From an uncultured Eubacteriales bacterium (GTDB taxonomy: Bacteria; Bacillota; Clostridia; Monoglobales; Monoglobaceae), in assembly GCA_958352815.1 (NCBI GenBank), contig CATWQA010000012.1, forward strand, positions 1 through 46,206: DNA of 46,206 bases, read 5' to 3'. Each line of letters opens with the position of its first letter. Within the stretch, counting starts at the first letter, position 1. The position numbers and the translations under genes were made by a program. This document shows, in pieces, positions 34,730-42,915 of the stretch. Under the pieces are notes generated by a model. It ran no database searches. It had not been told where the DNA came from and saw only the letters and a program-made list of their open reading frames with translations.

Positions 34730-35242
34730 ATGCAGGATTATGTTATTACAACAGCAAAAAACGATGCGGACGTACAGGGAATTGCCCGCTGTGCTGAGAT
34801 AACTTGGCACGACACATATGATGAGCTGCTTCCCGACGGACAAGTGGAGTATATGATAGACAGATACCAGAGTGCTGACGTAATCAGACACGATATATCA
34901 CAAAACGGATATGTCTATTATATTGCGGTTAAAAACCAAAAGATTATCGCATACTGCGGAATTAAACCCGAACAGGAAAAGCTGTTTGTAAGCAAAATAT
35001 ATGTGCTTCCCGAATATCAAAGGCAGGGAATTGCAAGCAGCCTGTTTAAAACAGTACTTGAAAATTACTCAGATAGGTACAGTACCTTTTATTTAACGGT
35101 GAACAAGAACAACAAAAAGGCAATACTCACATACACCGCCTTTGGCTTTAAACAAGCCGACACCGCAATTACTGATATTGGCGGCGGCTACGTTATGGAT
35201 GATTATATTATGGAGTACAAAGTAAACAACGGCGGCAATTAA
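34730..35242 (+). CDS. GNAT-family N-acetyltransferase
   Basis: 170 residues from the ATG at 34730 (GGAGG seven bases upstream; an in-frame ATG at 34724 is too close to it). Acetyl-CoA motif A is VLPEYQRQGIASSLF near residue 97, followed by the NKNNKKAILTYTAFGF motif B. Substrate unknown; similar enzymes acetylate polyamines, amino sugars or protein N-termini. Its stop codon lies in the loop of the terminator hairpin at 35222-35257. Confidence 0.88.
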   Translation: MQDYVITTAKNDADVQGIARCAEITWHDTYDELLPDGQVEYMIDRYQSADVIRHDISQNGYVYYIAVKNQKIIAYCGIKPEQEKLFVSKIYVLPEYQRQGIASSLFKTVLENYSDRYSTFYLTVNKNNKKAILTYTAFGFKQADTAITDIGGGYVMDDYIMEYKVNNGGN

Positions 35243-35257
35243 GCCGCCGTTGTTTAC
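35222..35257. terminator. Terminator hairpin containing the ends of two convergent genes
   Basis: Fifteen perfect pairs (35222-35236 with 35243-35257) and a six-base loop. The plus-strand GNAT stop (35240-35242) is in the loop, and the minus-strand kinase-like stop (35256-35254) is in the right arm, so the hairpin is coding on both sides. Confidence 0.85.
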
Positions 35258-35895
35258 TTATCGGAAAACTTCATTTTAACAAAATCGCATATAAGCTTTG
35301 CGCTGTCGTCAATCCCCAGCGCCGCACTGTTAAGAGACAGATGATAATTTAAAGCGTTTCCCCATTCCTGGTTTGTATAGAAGTTGTAGTAGTTACTCCT
35401 CTTCTTATCTGTCTTTTTCATGGTCTCGAGGGCTTCCTTTTCGCTCTGCTTGTAAATCCGCATAACGCGTTCAAGCTTAAACTCCTCGTCTGCATGAATG
35501 AATATATTCAGTACGTTCTTTTTGTTTCTCAGAACATAGTCAGAGCATCTGCCCACAACAACACAGGACTTGTCACTGACTAAGTCCTCAATAACCTGAG
35601 ACTGTATCCTGAAAATAGTGTCCGAATTAAGAATGTCGCCGTACCTATAAAATGAACTGCTCCTATCCGACTGAAGCCCCATAACAAGAGAATACAACAA
35701 ACTGTTTGTAGGCTTTTCGTCAATACCGTCAAACAGGTTTTCGGACAGGCCGCTCTCCTTTGCTGCAATCGCGATAAGGTTTTTGTCATAAAATTCAATT
35801 CCGAGCATGTCCGCCACCTTCCTGGCAATTTTCCTTCCGCCGGAACCGAATTGACGGCCGAGGGTTAATGTAAAATTATCACTGATGTTACTCAT
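35254..35895 (-). CDS. Cytidylate-kinase-like family protein
   Basis: 213 residues. The N-terminal LTLGRQFGSGGRKIARKVA is a P-loop variant of the cytidylate-kinase-like family common in Clostridia; GIEFYDKNLI and VVVGRCSDYVL follow, and DKKRSNYYNFYT is the lid-like arginine segment. It differs from true CMP kinase (Cmk), so substrate is uncertain. GGAGGTG lies just before the ATG at 35895. Single gene, minus strand. Confidence 0.85.
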   Translation of the reverse strand: MSNISDNFTLTLGRQFGSGGRKIARKVADMLGIEFYDKNLIAIAAKESGLSENLFDGIDEKPTNSLLYSLVMGLQSDRSSSFYRYGDILNSDTIFRIQSQVIEDLVSDKSCVVVGRCSDYVLRNKKNVLNIFIHADEEFKLERVMRIYKQSEKEALETMKKTDKKRSNYYNFYTNQEWGNALNYHLSLNSAALGIDDSAKLICDFVKMKFSDK

Positions 35896-36059
35896 AACGC
35901 ACCTCCTGAACAGTTCTATTTTATCACAGAAACAGATAAGTTGTAAATTAAAATTTCAAAATTTATTGTATAAAAAAACACGTTATTTTTTGTGCACAAT
36001 TACTATAAAATTTTCAAAAAATTTTTAATTTTGTTAAATGAATGTTGCGCATAAAAGCC

Positions 36060-36088
36060 TTGACAATATTCCAAAAATATCTTATAAT
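36060..36088 (+). promoter_or_regulatory. Sigma-A promoter of rpsF-ssb-rpsR
   Basis: Perfect TTGACA (36060-36065), 17-base spacer, perfect TATAAT (36083-36088), the strongest promoter in the window. Confidence 0.92.
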
Positions 36089-36094
36089 GATAAA

Positions 36095-36144
36095 GTTGTA
36101 TAAATCAGTTATATACAACTCCTTACTCCTACGTAGGTAGGGGT
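36095..36144 (+). promoter_or_regulatory. Two leader hairpins upstream of rpsF
   Basis: GTTGTATA (36095-36102) pairs with TATACAAC (36112-36119). ACTCCTAC (36125-36132) pairs with GTAGGGGT (36137-36144, one G-U) around a four-base loop. In other bacteria the S6:S18 complex binds the rpsF leader to limit its own synthesis; the position fits, but I do not see the known bulged CCG feature. Confidence 0.45.
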
Positions 36145-36169
36145 CAGAGTCCAGAAGGAGGTGACAAAA

Positions 36170-36469
36170 ATGGCAGAACATATCAACAAGTATGAGACTA
36201 TTATGGTTTTGGATGCTTCTAAGACCGAAGAAGAAATCTCTGCATTACTTGAAAAGTTTAAGTCATTGATTGAAAAGCATGGCGAAATCGAAAGCGTCGA
36301 TGAATGGGGCAAGCGTAAGCTGGCTTATCCGATCAATTTCATGAACGAGGGTTATTATGTACTGGTTAACTTTAAATCCGGTCCTGAATTCCCGAGAGAG
36401 CTTGAGCGTGTTTACGGTATTACAGACGGCGTTATGAGAAGTATCGTTGTTAGACGTGAGGAGGACTAA
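36170..36469 (+). CDS. rpsF: Ribosomal protein bS6
   Basis: 99 residues from the ATG at 36170 (GGAGGTGA upstream; a GTG nine bases earlier is part of that site). YETIMVLD, the WGKRKLAYPI block and the VMRSIVVRRE end are typical of bS6. It binds bS18 in the 30S platform. First gene of the conserved rpsF-ssb-rpsR operon. Confidence 0.97.
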   Translation: MAEHINKYETIMVLDASKTEEEISALLEKFKSLIEKHGEIESVDEWGKRKLAYPINFMNEGYYVLVNFKSGPEFPRELERVYGITDGVMRSIVVRREED

Positions 36470-36471
36470 TT

Positions 36472-36951
36472 ATGATTAACAAGGTAATCCTAATGGGTAG
36501 ACTCACGCGTGATCCCGAAGTAAGACACACGAGCACAGGACGGGCAGTCTGCAGCTTTTCCGTTGCTGTTGATAACGGATACGGAGAGAACAGGCAGACG
36601 GATTTCATCAACTGCGTTGCGTGGCAAAACCAAGCCGAATTTTTAGGCAGGTATTTCACAAAGGGCATGATGGTGATTGTTTCCGGTCGTATTTCGACCA
36701 GATCATGGGAAGGTCAAGACGGGAGAAAGAATTATACTACCGAGGTAGTGGCAAACGAGATCAACTTTGGTGAAACAAAGAAAGCAAGACAGGAATATCA
36801 GGGCGGATACCAACAGGCTCCGCAGCAGAGTGCTCCTGCTCGCAGTTCACAGCAGTATGCCGCACCGGCTCCTGCGCAGTCAATGCCGGAGGGCTTAGAG
36901 GATGAAGAATTCATTCCTATGTCTGAAATTGACGACGATCTTCCTTTTTAA
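36472..36951 (+). CDS. ssb: Single-stranded DNA-binding protein
   Basis: 159 residues. OB fold (about 1-105) opening MINKVILMGRLTRDPEVR, a Gln/Pro/Ala-rich flexible linker, and the acidic tip DDDLPF that recruits repair and replication proteins. Starts two bases after the rpsF stop. Confidence 0.97.
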   Translation: MINKVILMGRLTRDPEVRHTSTGRAVCSFSVAVDNGYGENRQTDFINCVAWQNQAEFLGRYFTKGMMVIVSGRISTRSWEGQDGRKNYTTEVVANEINFGETKKARQEYQGGYQQAPQQSAPARSSQQYAAPAPAQSMPEGLEDEEFIPMSEIDDDLPF

Positions 36952-36976
36952 AATTTAAAGTTATGGAGGTATTATA

Positions 36977-37225
36977 ATGGCTGAAGAAAGAAGAAATGAC
37001 AGACCCCGCGGCAGACGTCCGAAGAGAAAGGTTTGCTCATTCTGTGTAGATAAGGTGGACCATATCGATTACAAGGATGTTGCAAAGCTCAGAAGATACG
37101 TTACAGAGCGCGCTAAAATTCTTCCCAGAAGAATCAGCGGCTGCTGCGCAAAGCATCAGAGACAGCTCACTGTTGCTATAAAGAGAGCAAGACAGATCGC
37201 TTTGATGCCTTACACATCTGACTAA
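36977..37225 (+). CDS. rpsR: Ribosomal protein bS18
   Basis: 82 residues. The Arg/Lys-rich N-terminus, a VCSFCVDKVDHIDYKD segment and the LPRRISGCCAKHQRQL block match bS18. Cysteines in both places suggest a zinc-binding (C+) version. Partner of bS6; followed by a terminator. Confidence 0.96.
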   Translation: MAEERRNDRPRGRRPKRKVCSFCVDKVDHIDYKDVAKLRRYVTERAKILPRRISGCCAKHQRQLTVAIKRARQIALMPYTSD

Positions 37226-37232
37226 TCTATAA

Positions 37233-37270
37233 TACACGGCTTTACTTAGGTATTGCCGTGTAATTTTTTT
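37233..37270 (+). terminator. Terminator after rpsR
   Basis: Eight-pair stem TACACGGC / GCCGTGTA with a 14-base loop, then AATTTTTTTG. Confidence 0.85.
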
Positions 37271-37289
37271 GAAAATTTTTCAAAAACTA

Positions 37290-37318
37290 TTGAAAAATGT
37301 ACCCTGTTCATGTAAAAT
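37290..37318 (+). promoter_or_regulatory. Promoter of purD
   Basis: TTGAAA (37290-37295), 17-base spacer, TAAAAT (37313-37318), 35 bases before the start codon. Confidence 0.7.
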
Positions 37319-37352
37319 GTAAATATCTAAAAACAAAGTGAGGAGATTTAAT

Positions 37353-38618
37353 ATGAAAGTACTTGTTGTTGGAGGCGGCGGCAGAGAACATGCAATCGTA
37401 TGGAAGCTGTCGCAAAGCGAAAAGGTTGACAAAATTTATTGTGCTCCGGGTAACGGCGGCATAGCTGAGCTTGCCGAGTGTGTGCCGATAGGAGTTATGG
37501 AATTTGATAAGCTCACTGCTTTTGCAAAGGAAAACAGTATTGATTTGACAGTTGTTGCACCTGACGACCCACTTGCCGCCGGTGCTGTTGACGCTTTTGA
37601 GGCAGCAGGTCTTAGAGCCTTTGGCCCCAACAAAGCGGCTGCCATAATCGAGGGAAGCAAGGCGTTTTCAAAGGAGCTTATGAAGAAGTATAGCATTCCC
37701 ACAGCTCAATATGAAATTTTTGAGGACAGCGGTTCTGCAATAGAATATATAAAAAATGAGAATAAGTTCCCGGTTGTAGTTAAGGCTGACGGTCTTGCCT
37801 TGGGCAAGGGCGTTATTATCGCCAAAACTCTTGAAGAAGCCGAAAACGCCGTCCATGAAATTATGGATGATAAGATTTTTGGTGCTGCCGGCGGAAAGGT
37901 TGTTATTGAAGAATTTTTGACGGGTCCTGAAATATCTGTTCTGGCGTTTACAGACGGCAAAACTATGAAGCCCATGGTTTCAGCTCAAGACCACAAGCGC
38001 GCCTATGATAATGACGAGGGTCCCAACACAGGCGGTATGGGAACCTTTTCTCCCAGCAGAATATACACTGACGAGGTTGCAGACGAGTGCATGAATAATA
38101 TTTTCATTCCGACTATGAATGCAATGAACGCTGAGGGCAGAACCTTTAAGGGCGTGCTGTACTTCGGTCTGATGAAAACGGCAGACGGCGTAAAGGTTAT
38201 CGAATACAACTGTCGGTTTGGAGACCCTGAAACTCAGGTGGTTTTGCCCAGACTTAAAACGGATCTGTATGATATATTTAATGCGGTAATCGATGAGAAC
38301 CTTGCGGATATTAACATCGAGTGGGATGACGGCGCTTGCGTATGCGTTGTTATGGCGTCCGGCGGTTATCCCAAGTCTTACGAAAAGGGCTACAAAATCG
38401 ATGGTATTAAACAGGCCGAAAGCCTGGGTGCAATAGTTTTCCACGCGGGAACAAAGACCGAGGGCATGGACATTCTCACCAACGGCGGCAGAGTTTTGGG
38501 CGTTACCGCACTTGGCGATAATTTGGACGACGCAATAGAAAAAGCCTATAAGTACGTAGATGTTATCAGTTTTAAAGACGCTCACTTTAGACATGATATA
38601 GGTATCAAGAAATATTAA
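37353..38618 (+). CDS. purD: Phosphoribosylamine-glycine ligase
   Basis: 421 residues from the ATG at 37353 (AGGAG seven bases upstream). MKVLVVGGGGREHAI, the ATP-grasp region with VKADGLALGKGVIIA, and CRFGDPETQVVLPRL are diagnostic. It joins 5-phosphoribosylamine and glycine to GAR in purine synthesis. Stands alone between its own promoter and terminator; no other pur genes are in the window. Confidence 0.97.
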   Translation: MKVLVVGGGGREHAIVWKLSQSEKVDKIYCAPGNGGIAELAECVPIGVMEFDKLTAFAKENSIDLTVVAPDDPLAAGAVDAFEAAGLRAFGPNKAAAIIEGSKAFSKELMKKYSIPTAQYEIFEDSGSAIEYIKNENKFPVVVKADGLALGKGVIIAKTLEEAENAVHEIMDDKIFGAAGGKVVIEEFLTGPEISVLAFTDGKTMKPMVSAQDHKRAYDNDEGPNTGGMGTFSPSRIYTDEVADECMNNIFIPTMNAMNAEGRTFKGVLYFGLMKTADGVKVIEYNCRFGDPETQVVLPRLKTDLYDIFNAVIDENLADINIEWDDGACVCVVMASGGYPKSYEKGYKIDGIKQAESLGAIVFHAGTKTEGMDILTNGGRVLGVTALGDNLDDAIEKAYKYVDVISFKDAHFRHDIGIKKY

Positions 38619-38635
38619 TTTTGTTTTTCACCCGG

Positions 38636-38679
38636 CACGAAGCACGGCTCCTCCCCCCTCCGCCTGCTTCGTGTTTTTT
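38636..38679 (+). terminator. Terminator after purD
   Basis: Nine-pair stem (38636-38644 with 38665-38673) around a C-rich loop, followed by TTTTTTA. Confidence 0.85.
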
Positions 38680-38693
38680 ATATTAAATATTTT

Positions 38694-38739
38694 TTCGGTT
38701 TTAGTTTTGACATATTTTTCCCTGATAAAATATTATAAT
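38694..38739 (+). promoter_or_regulatory. spoIIG-type promoter with 21-base spacer and possible 0A boxes
   Basis: A perfect TTGACA (38707-38712) and a perfect TATAAT (38734-38739) are 21 bases apart instead of 17. The Bacillus subtilis spoIIG promoter also has an overlong (22-base) spacer and is switched on by phosphorylated Spo0A. TTTGACA (38706-38712), overlapping the -35, is one base from the inverted 0A box TTCGACA, and TTCGGTT (38694-38700) is a weaker copy. Confidence 0.65.
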
Positions 38740-38758
38740 ATCACTTAGGTGATAAGCA

Positions 38759-39739
38759 ATGACAATTTATATTGACGTTCTGTTTTTAAGCAACTTTTTA
38801 ATCAATACAGCGATTATTTTTTGCACATCTGTTATAACAAAAAGCGGCGCAAAATTAATGCGCATCATTATCGGCGGCATCGTTTCCGCTCTCTATTCTG
38901 TAACGGCGTTTTTCCCCCATACAGAGCTTTTATATACCGTCATTGGGAAAATATCATTTTCAATTCTGTTTGTTATAGTATTTTATAAATGCAAAAGAGT
39001 TTCAGAGCTTGTGAAAAAACTGGCGGTATTTTTCGGTGTGTCTTTTTGGACCTGCGGGCTTTCCTGCATTGCCGTATTTCAATTTTCCGGGTTTGTTTCA
39101 AACGGTGTTCCGTATTTTGATGTAAATCTTAAATTGCTTGCAGCGTCAACAATACTTACGGTTATACTTATTAAAATATATATTTCCGTGTTTCAAAGGA
39201 ACTTTTCCAAAGATAAAATAATTCACGAGGTAGAATTTACAGTTCAAGGGCAAAAAATTAACGCCAAAATTTTGCTCGATACCGGGTGTGAGCTAAAAGA
39301 GCCCATAAGCGGAAAGCCTGTTATTTTAGTAAATCATGATTTTTTCGGAGAGAGCCAAAGATTTGTAAATTTTAAAACAGCTTCTGATGGCTGTGGGGAA
39401 TACATACCGATTTACTCTCCCGAAAACCTTGTTAATAAAAGTCAGGGTGATTTAAGATTAAACAATGATTTCTATGTGGGATTTATTAAGAACAGTTTTT
39501 CCGATGACGGTTTATATAACGGCGTAGCTCCGCCGGAAGCATTCACAGAAAATGATAATTTAATTAAAAATAGGGGGCATTTTAATGTATCAAAAGCTAA
39601 AGAAGCTTGTATGGAATTTCTACTTAAGATTTGTAAATCGTCGTGCAGGAAGGGTTTATTACATAGGCGGAAACGACACCCTTCCTCCTCCTCTAAGTCG
39701 GGAAGAAGAACAGTACTGGACCCGAATGCTCAGCGATGA
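38759..39739 (+). CDS. spoIIGA: Sigma-E processing peptidase SpoIIGA
   Basis: 326 residues. Five membrane helices in the first 145 residues, then an aspartic-protease-like domain with LLDTGCELKEPISGKPV (catalytic Asp near 174). SpoIIGA cleaves pro-SigE in the mother cell after a SpoIIR signal from the forespore. TAGGTGAT lies upstream of the ATG. Odd: the frame runs 155 bases into sigE, adding a Ser/Arg/Lys-rich tail (about the last 50 residues) that looks non-native. In another frame a TAG sits at 39571, right at the sigE ribosome binding site. Confidence 0.93.
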   Translation: MTIYIDVLFLSNFLINTAIIFCTSVITKSGAKLMRIIIGGIVSALYSVTAFFPHTELLYTVIGKISFSILFVIVFYKCKRVSELVKKLAVFFGVSFWTCGLSCIAVFQFSGFVSNGVPYFDVNLKLLAASTILTVILIKIYISVFQRNFSKDKIIHEVEFTVQGQKINAKILLDTGCELKEPISGKPVILVNHDFFGESQRFVNFKTASDGCGEYIPIYSPENLVNKSQGDLRLNNDFYVGFIKNSFSDDGLYNGVAPPEAFTENDNLIKNRGHFNVSKAKEACMEFLLKICKSSCRKGLLHRRKRHPSSSSKSGRRTVLDPNAQR

Positions 39740-40313
39740 AAATCAAGAAAAAGCAGCGAGAAAAATTCTGATTGAAAGAAATTTAAGACTGGTTGTATAC
39801 ATCTCAAAAAAGTTCGACAGCACCGGGATTGGTATTGAGGACTTGATTTCAATCGGTACAATCGGGCTTATAAAGGCAATTAATACGTTCAAGCCCGAAA
39901 AAAATATAAAGCTTGCGACATATGCTTCAAGGTGTATCGAAAATGAAATACTTATGTATCTCAGAAAAAATAATAACAACAAAATTGAGGTATCAATCGA
40001 TGAGCCCCTCAATGTGGATTGGGACGGAAACGAGCTGCTCCTCTCCGACATTCTGGGTACAGACGAGGATATAACTCAGAAAAATATTGAAGAACAGACG
40101 GACAGGGAACTGCTGCATCTTGCTATGAATAAACTTTCGGGAAGAGAAAGAAATATAGTCGAGCTGCGCTTCGGAATTAATAACGATGGAGACGAGATGA
40201 CCCAAAAGGAGGTTGCTGACCTGCTGGGTATTTCGCAGTCGTATATATCCCGTCTTGAAAAGAGAATAATTAAACGACTGCGAACAGACATAAACAGAAT
40301 GATAAACGGTTAA
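39585..40313 (+). CDS. sigE: Sporulation sigma factor SigE (pro-form)
   Basis: 242 residues. Starts at the ATG at 39585 with AGGGGG seven bases upstream. An amphipathic pro-sequence of about 25 residues precedes YYIGG, the region where SpoIIGA cuts. Region 2 (NLRLVVYISKKF ... GLIKAINTF) and region 4 (MTQKEVADLLGISQSYISRLEKRIIKRL) are well conserved. It directs early mother-cell genes, probably including the cotJ operon in this window. Its 5' end overlaps spoIIGA by 155 bases in a different frame. Confidence 0.96.
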   Translation: MYQKLKKLVWNFYLRFVNRRAGRVYYIGGNDTLPPPLSREEEQYWTRMLSDENQEKAARKILIERNLRLVVYISKKFDSTGIGIEDLISIGTIGLIKAINTFKPEKNIKLATYASRCIENEILMYLRKNNNNKIEVSIDEPLNVDWDGNELLLSDILGTDEDITQKNIEEQTDRELLHLAMNKLSGRERNIVELRFGINNDGDEMTQKEVADLLGISQSYISRLEKRIIKRLRTDINRMING

Positions 40314-40315
40314 TA

Positions 40316-40717
40316 TCAGCCGATTTGATAAGTTACAAGCAAATTGTGGAGCCTCTCAAAAATCAACCCGACAGCAAACCACACGGGAGCATAATCAAGA
40401 CGTATAAGCCCTAAAATCGAAAAGGCGCCGTCGTAACGCCATGCTTCTATGTTAAGCAAGCGAAGAATTAACCCGGTTGTAAATTCGATGACAAATATTA
40501 CTGTTGTCCAAACACAGCCTCTTAAAAACCAATTCTGAGCCGCAATCAAGTTGTGTATAGGCTCCATAATCAAAACTGCAAGCCCGTATATAAAAAACAT
40601 CCAAATCGAAGTATGTCCAACGAGGTTTTTTGAACCGGTATTCAACTGAGAAATGCCGGTCCAAAAAATTTCCATGTTCATTCCCAGCAGACCATAAATT
40701 ATATAACGTATTAACAT
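40316..40717 (-). CDS. CmpB-type putative membrane protein (ABC_trans_CmpB family)
   Basis: 133 residues with about four membrane helices. N-terminal LLGMNMEIFWTGI and the WMFFIYGLAVLIMEPIH block match the family named putative ABC-transporter type IV or CmpB, whose function is not known. Stops only two bases from the sigE stop on the opposite strand. No good ribosome binding site is seen before the ATG at 40717; it may be translated from the transcript of the ABC-F gene upstream. Confidence 0.75.
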   Translation of the reverse strand: MLIRYIIYGLLGMNMEIFWTGISQLNTGSKNLVGHTSIWMFFIYGLAVLIMEPIHNLIAAQNWFLRGCVWTTVIFVIEFTTGLILRLLNIEAWRYDGAFSILGLIRLDYAPVWFAVGLIFERLHNLLVTYQIG

Positions 40718-40749
40718 GCTTTTAGTATGTTCTCAAAAGTGAAATCTAT

Positions 40750-42231
40750 TCAGACAATTTGGTGGTTTAGTACAATTCTCTTGGTTGCCACATTCTCTCT
40801 AAAAGCGGCGTCGTGCTCTATAAGCAGCATTGTGGGCTGAAACTCTAAAATCAGATTTTCAATCTGCATACGGGAGTAGACATCAATAAAATTCAGCGGT
40901 TCATCCCACAGGTACAGATGAGCCCTTTGGCAAAGGCTTTTTGCTATCAGCACCTTCTTCTTCTGCCCACCTGAGTAATCTTTGATATCCTTTTCAAACT
41001 GAACGCGTTCAAAATCCAGCTTGCGAAGAATTGTTTTGAAAAGTGACTCATCAATTCGGTTCTCTTCTGCAAATTCGGTTAGCGTGCCCTGTAAATCAGA
41101 GGTATCCTGGGGCACATATGATAAAATTAGTCCTGACGCAATTTCAATCTTTCCTGTGTGCTCAACAGGCTGTCCCGCTAAAATCTTAAGTAAACTGCTT
41201 TTGCCGCTTCCGTTCTTTCCATCCAGAACAACCCGTTCGCCTTGCTTAACCGAAAAAGAAGTAGGCTCACAAACTGCCCTGCCGTCATATATAGCAGAAA
41301 CTTCCGAAAACACAACAAGTGTGTCCGAATGGTAAGTCAGCGGATATATCTTCAAATCCTCTGCCGTTTCTGTGTTTTTCAGCAATGTTGATTTTTCCTC
41401 AATTGCTTTCTCACGCCTTGCTGCAATGGTTTTAGAACGCTTCATCATCTTGGCGGCTCTGTGTCCGACAAAGCCGCGGTCAACAGGACCGCTGCCGAAC
41501 TTTGCCGCTTCTGTGCGGTTCGACCAGGCTGAAGTACGCTTAGACGCAACCCGCAAACGCTTAATATCCTTCTTAAGACGGTCATTTTTAGAACTCTCAA
41601 ATTCTTGCTTACGCTCAAAGTTTTCCATAAAGGAGGAGAAATTTCCGCTCTGCACTTCAATGTTCGTGCGGTTAATAGAAAGAATGTGATCCACACATCC
41701 GTCAAGAAAACGACGGTCGTGAGATACAAGAATAAATCCTTTTTTCCGATTCAAGTATTTTGCAACAATTTCTCTTGCTTGCATATCTAAATGGTTTGTG
41801 GGCTCGTCTATCAAGAGGAAGTTCCTCTCGTTTAAGAATAACGCTGCAAGTAAAACCTTCGTCTGTTCTCCGTTTGACAGGGTTTCAAAGGGTCTGTATA
41901 AAACCTCGCTTGACACATCAAGATATGAAAGCTCACGCATGAGTTCCCATTCCTCCGCAAGAGGACACACTTCATGGAGTATCTCCTCTGTCATACGAGA
42001 CGCTTCGGCTACTTGATAGGGAAAGTAGTCAAATTTAACAGATGATATAATACGCCCGCTGTATTCATGTTTACCCAGCAAAAGATTAAGGAAAGTGGTC
42101 TTTCCCCTACCGTTTCTGCCCACAAATCCCAGCTTCCAATCAGTATCAATTTGAAAATTCACATTTTCAAAAATTTCATGATAACTTGAAGAATACGAAA
42201 ATGTCAAATCCTCAACTTTAATCATCGACAT
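40750..42231 (-). CDS. ABC-F protein of the Lsa type (possible ribosome protection)
   Basis: 493 residues, no membrane segment, starting at the ATG at 42231 (GGAGG eight bases upstream). Two ATPase domains: FVGRNGRGKTT / LSNGEQTK / LLIDEPTNHLD and GKNGSGKSS / YSGGQKKK / LWDEPLNFID. The opening INTD-like IDTDWKLGFVGRNGRGKTT and the linker SNRTEAAKFGSG ... GHRAAKMMKRSK resemble Lsa-type proteins, which push lincosamides, streptogramin A and pleuromutilins off the ribosome. Whether this one confers resistance cannot be told from sequence. Second Walker B has LNFID instead of TNHLD, as in Lsa/Vga types. Confidence 0.85.
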   Translation of the reverse strand: MSMIKVEDLTFSYSSSYHEIFENVNFQIDTDWKLGFVGRNGRGKTTFLNLLLGKHEYSGRIISSVKFDYFPYQVAEASRMTEEILHEVCPLAEEWELMRELSYLDVSSEVLYRPFETLSNGEQTKVLLAALFLNERNFLLIDEPTNHLDMQAREIVAKYLNRKKGFILVSHDRRFLDGCVDHILSINRTNIEVQSGNFSSFMENFERKQEFESSKNDRLKKDIKRLRVASKRTSAWSNRTEAAKFGSGPVDRGFVGHRAAKMMKRSKTIAARREKAIEEKSTLLKNTETAEDLKIYPLTYHSDTLVVFSEVSAIYDGRAVCEPTSFSVKQGERVVLDGKNGSGKSSLLKILAGQPVEHTGKIEIASGLILSYVPQDTSDLQGTLTEFAEENRIDESLFKTILRKLDFERVQFEKDIKDYSGGQKKKVLIAKSLCQRAHLYLWDEPLNFIDVYSRMQIENLILEFQPTMLLIEHDAAFRENVATKRIVLNHQIV

Positions 42232-42267
42232 AATCCCCACCTCCATTCTATAACCTATTGAAATCAG

Positions 42268-42729
42268 TTAAATATCCCAACCAATATGTTCATCCACAAA
42301 TCTATCAAATACCCACTCACTGCCATCAAACAATATTTCTAAAAACTCTTGCTGCAATTCGGCTTTCGATAGGCTCCTTACATATTTTATAACTCTCTCT
42401 TCAAGTTCATTATAATACTCTTCTTCTTGTTTTTCGTATTCATCAATATCTTTTTTGTATTGAATTGCTTCATTAGGAAATGCCGAAAAATATAACGCTA
42501 TCATATGCTTACAAATTATCCTTCTTCCATTGGCATGCGGACAGCTGCAATGTGATTTCCGTATATGCTCAGTATCTATATATACATCATATATTGCACT
42601 TCCGCTGCCCAAAGCATTGCATTGGAACTTTGTATCATCAATTTTTTTAAAATTCCGCACATGCTTGTTGATATAATATTCATAGCCCCGCCATAGAGAC
42701 GCTGTACTTGCATTGTTCATTAATCCCAT
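42268..42729 (-). CDS. Small SWIM zinc-finger protein
   Basis: 153 residues from the ATG at 42729 (GGAGG seven bases upstream). The SWIM motif CxC...CxH is seen as CSCPHANGRRIICKH (near residue 62-76). After it comes a Glu/Lys/Tyr-rich helix (about 90-125) and a short C-terminal domain. SWIM fingers bind DNA or proteins; free-standing ones are often near helicases, none of which is here. Leads a minus-strand group with the Lsa-type gene. Confidence 0.8.
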   Translation of the reverse strand: MGLMNNASTASLWRGYEYYINKHVRNFKKIDDTKFQCNALGSGSAIYDVYIDTEHIRKSHCSCPHANGRRIICKHMIALYFSAFPNEAIQYKKDIDEYEKQEEEYYNELEERVIKYVRSLSKAELQQEFLEILFDGSEWVFDRFVDEHIGWDI

Positions 42730-42792
42730 TATGACCCCTCCATTCGTCAAAGTTTTTATGCACTAAATATATTTGCTTAGTATTTTTTGTAT

Positions 42793-42915
42793 TTATTCGG
42801 ATTTTATCTGTGTATCCATATCCACTGCATCGACCTTAATCAGCCCATTCAATTCATCTTTATGCAAAAAAGTCCATTGAGGTGACACATTCCAATTTAT
42901 CTGAACTATCGACAT
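42793..42915 (-). CDS. Possible 40-residue ORF in the 42730-43247 gap
   Basis: An ATG-to-TAA frame of 40 codons with ordinary amino acid composition (begins MSIVQINWNVSPQ) and only a weak AAAGA ahead of it. I do not recognise it. It could be a real small gene, or the end of a larger gene that has decayed. Apart from this, the terminator, and the att-like and repeat sites listed, nothing else is seen in this 518-base gap. Confidence 0.2.
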   Translation of the reverse strand: MSIVQINWNVSPQWTFLHKDELNGLIKVDAVDMDTQIKSE

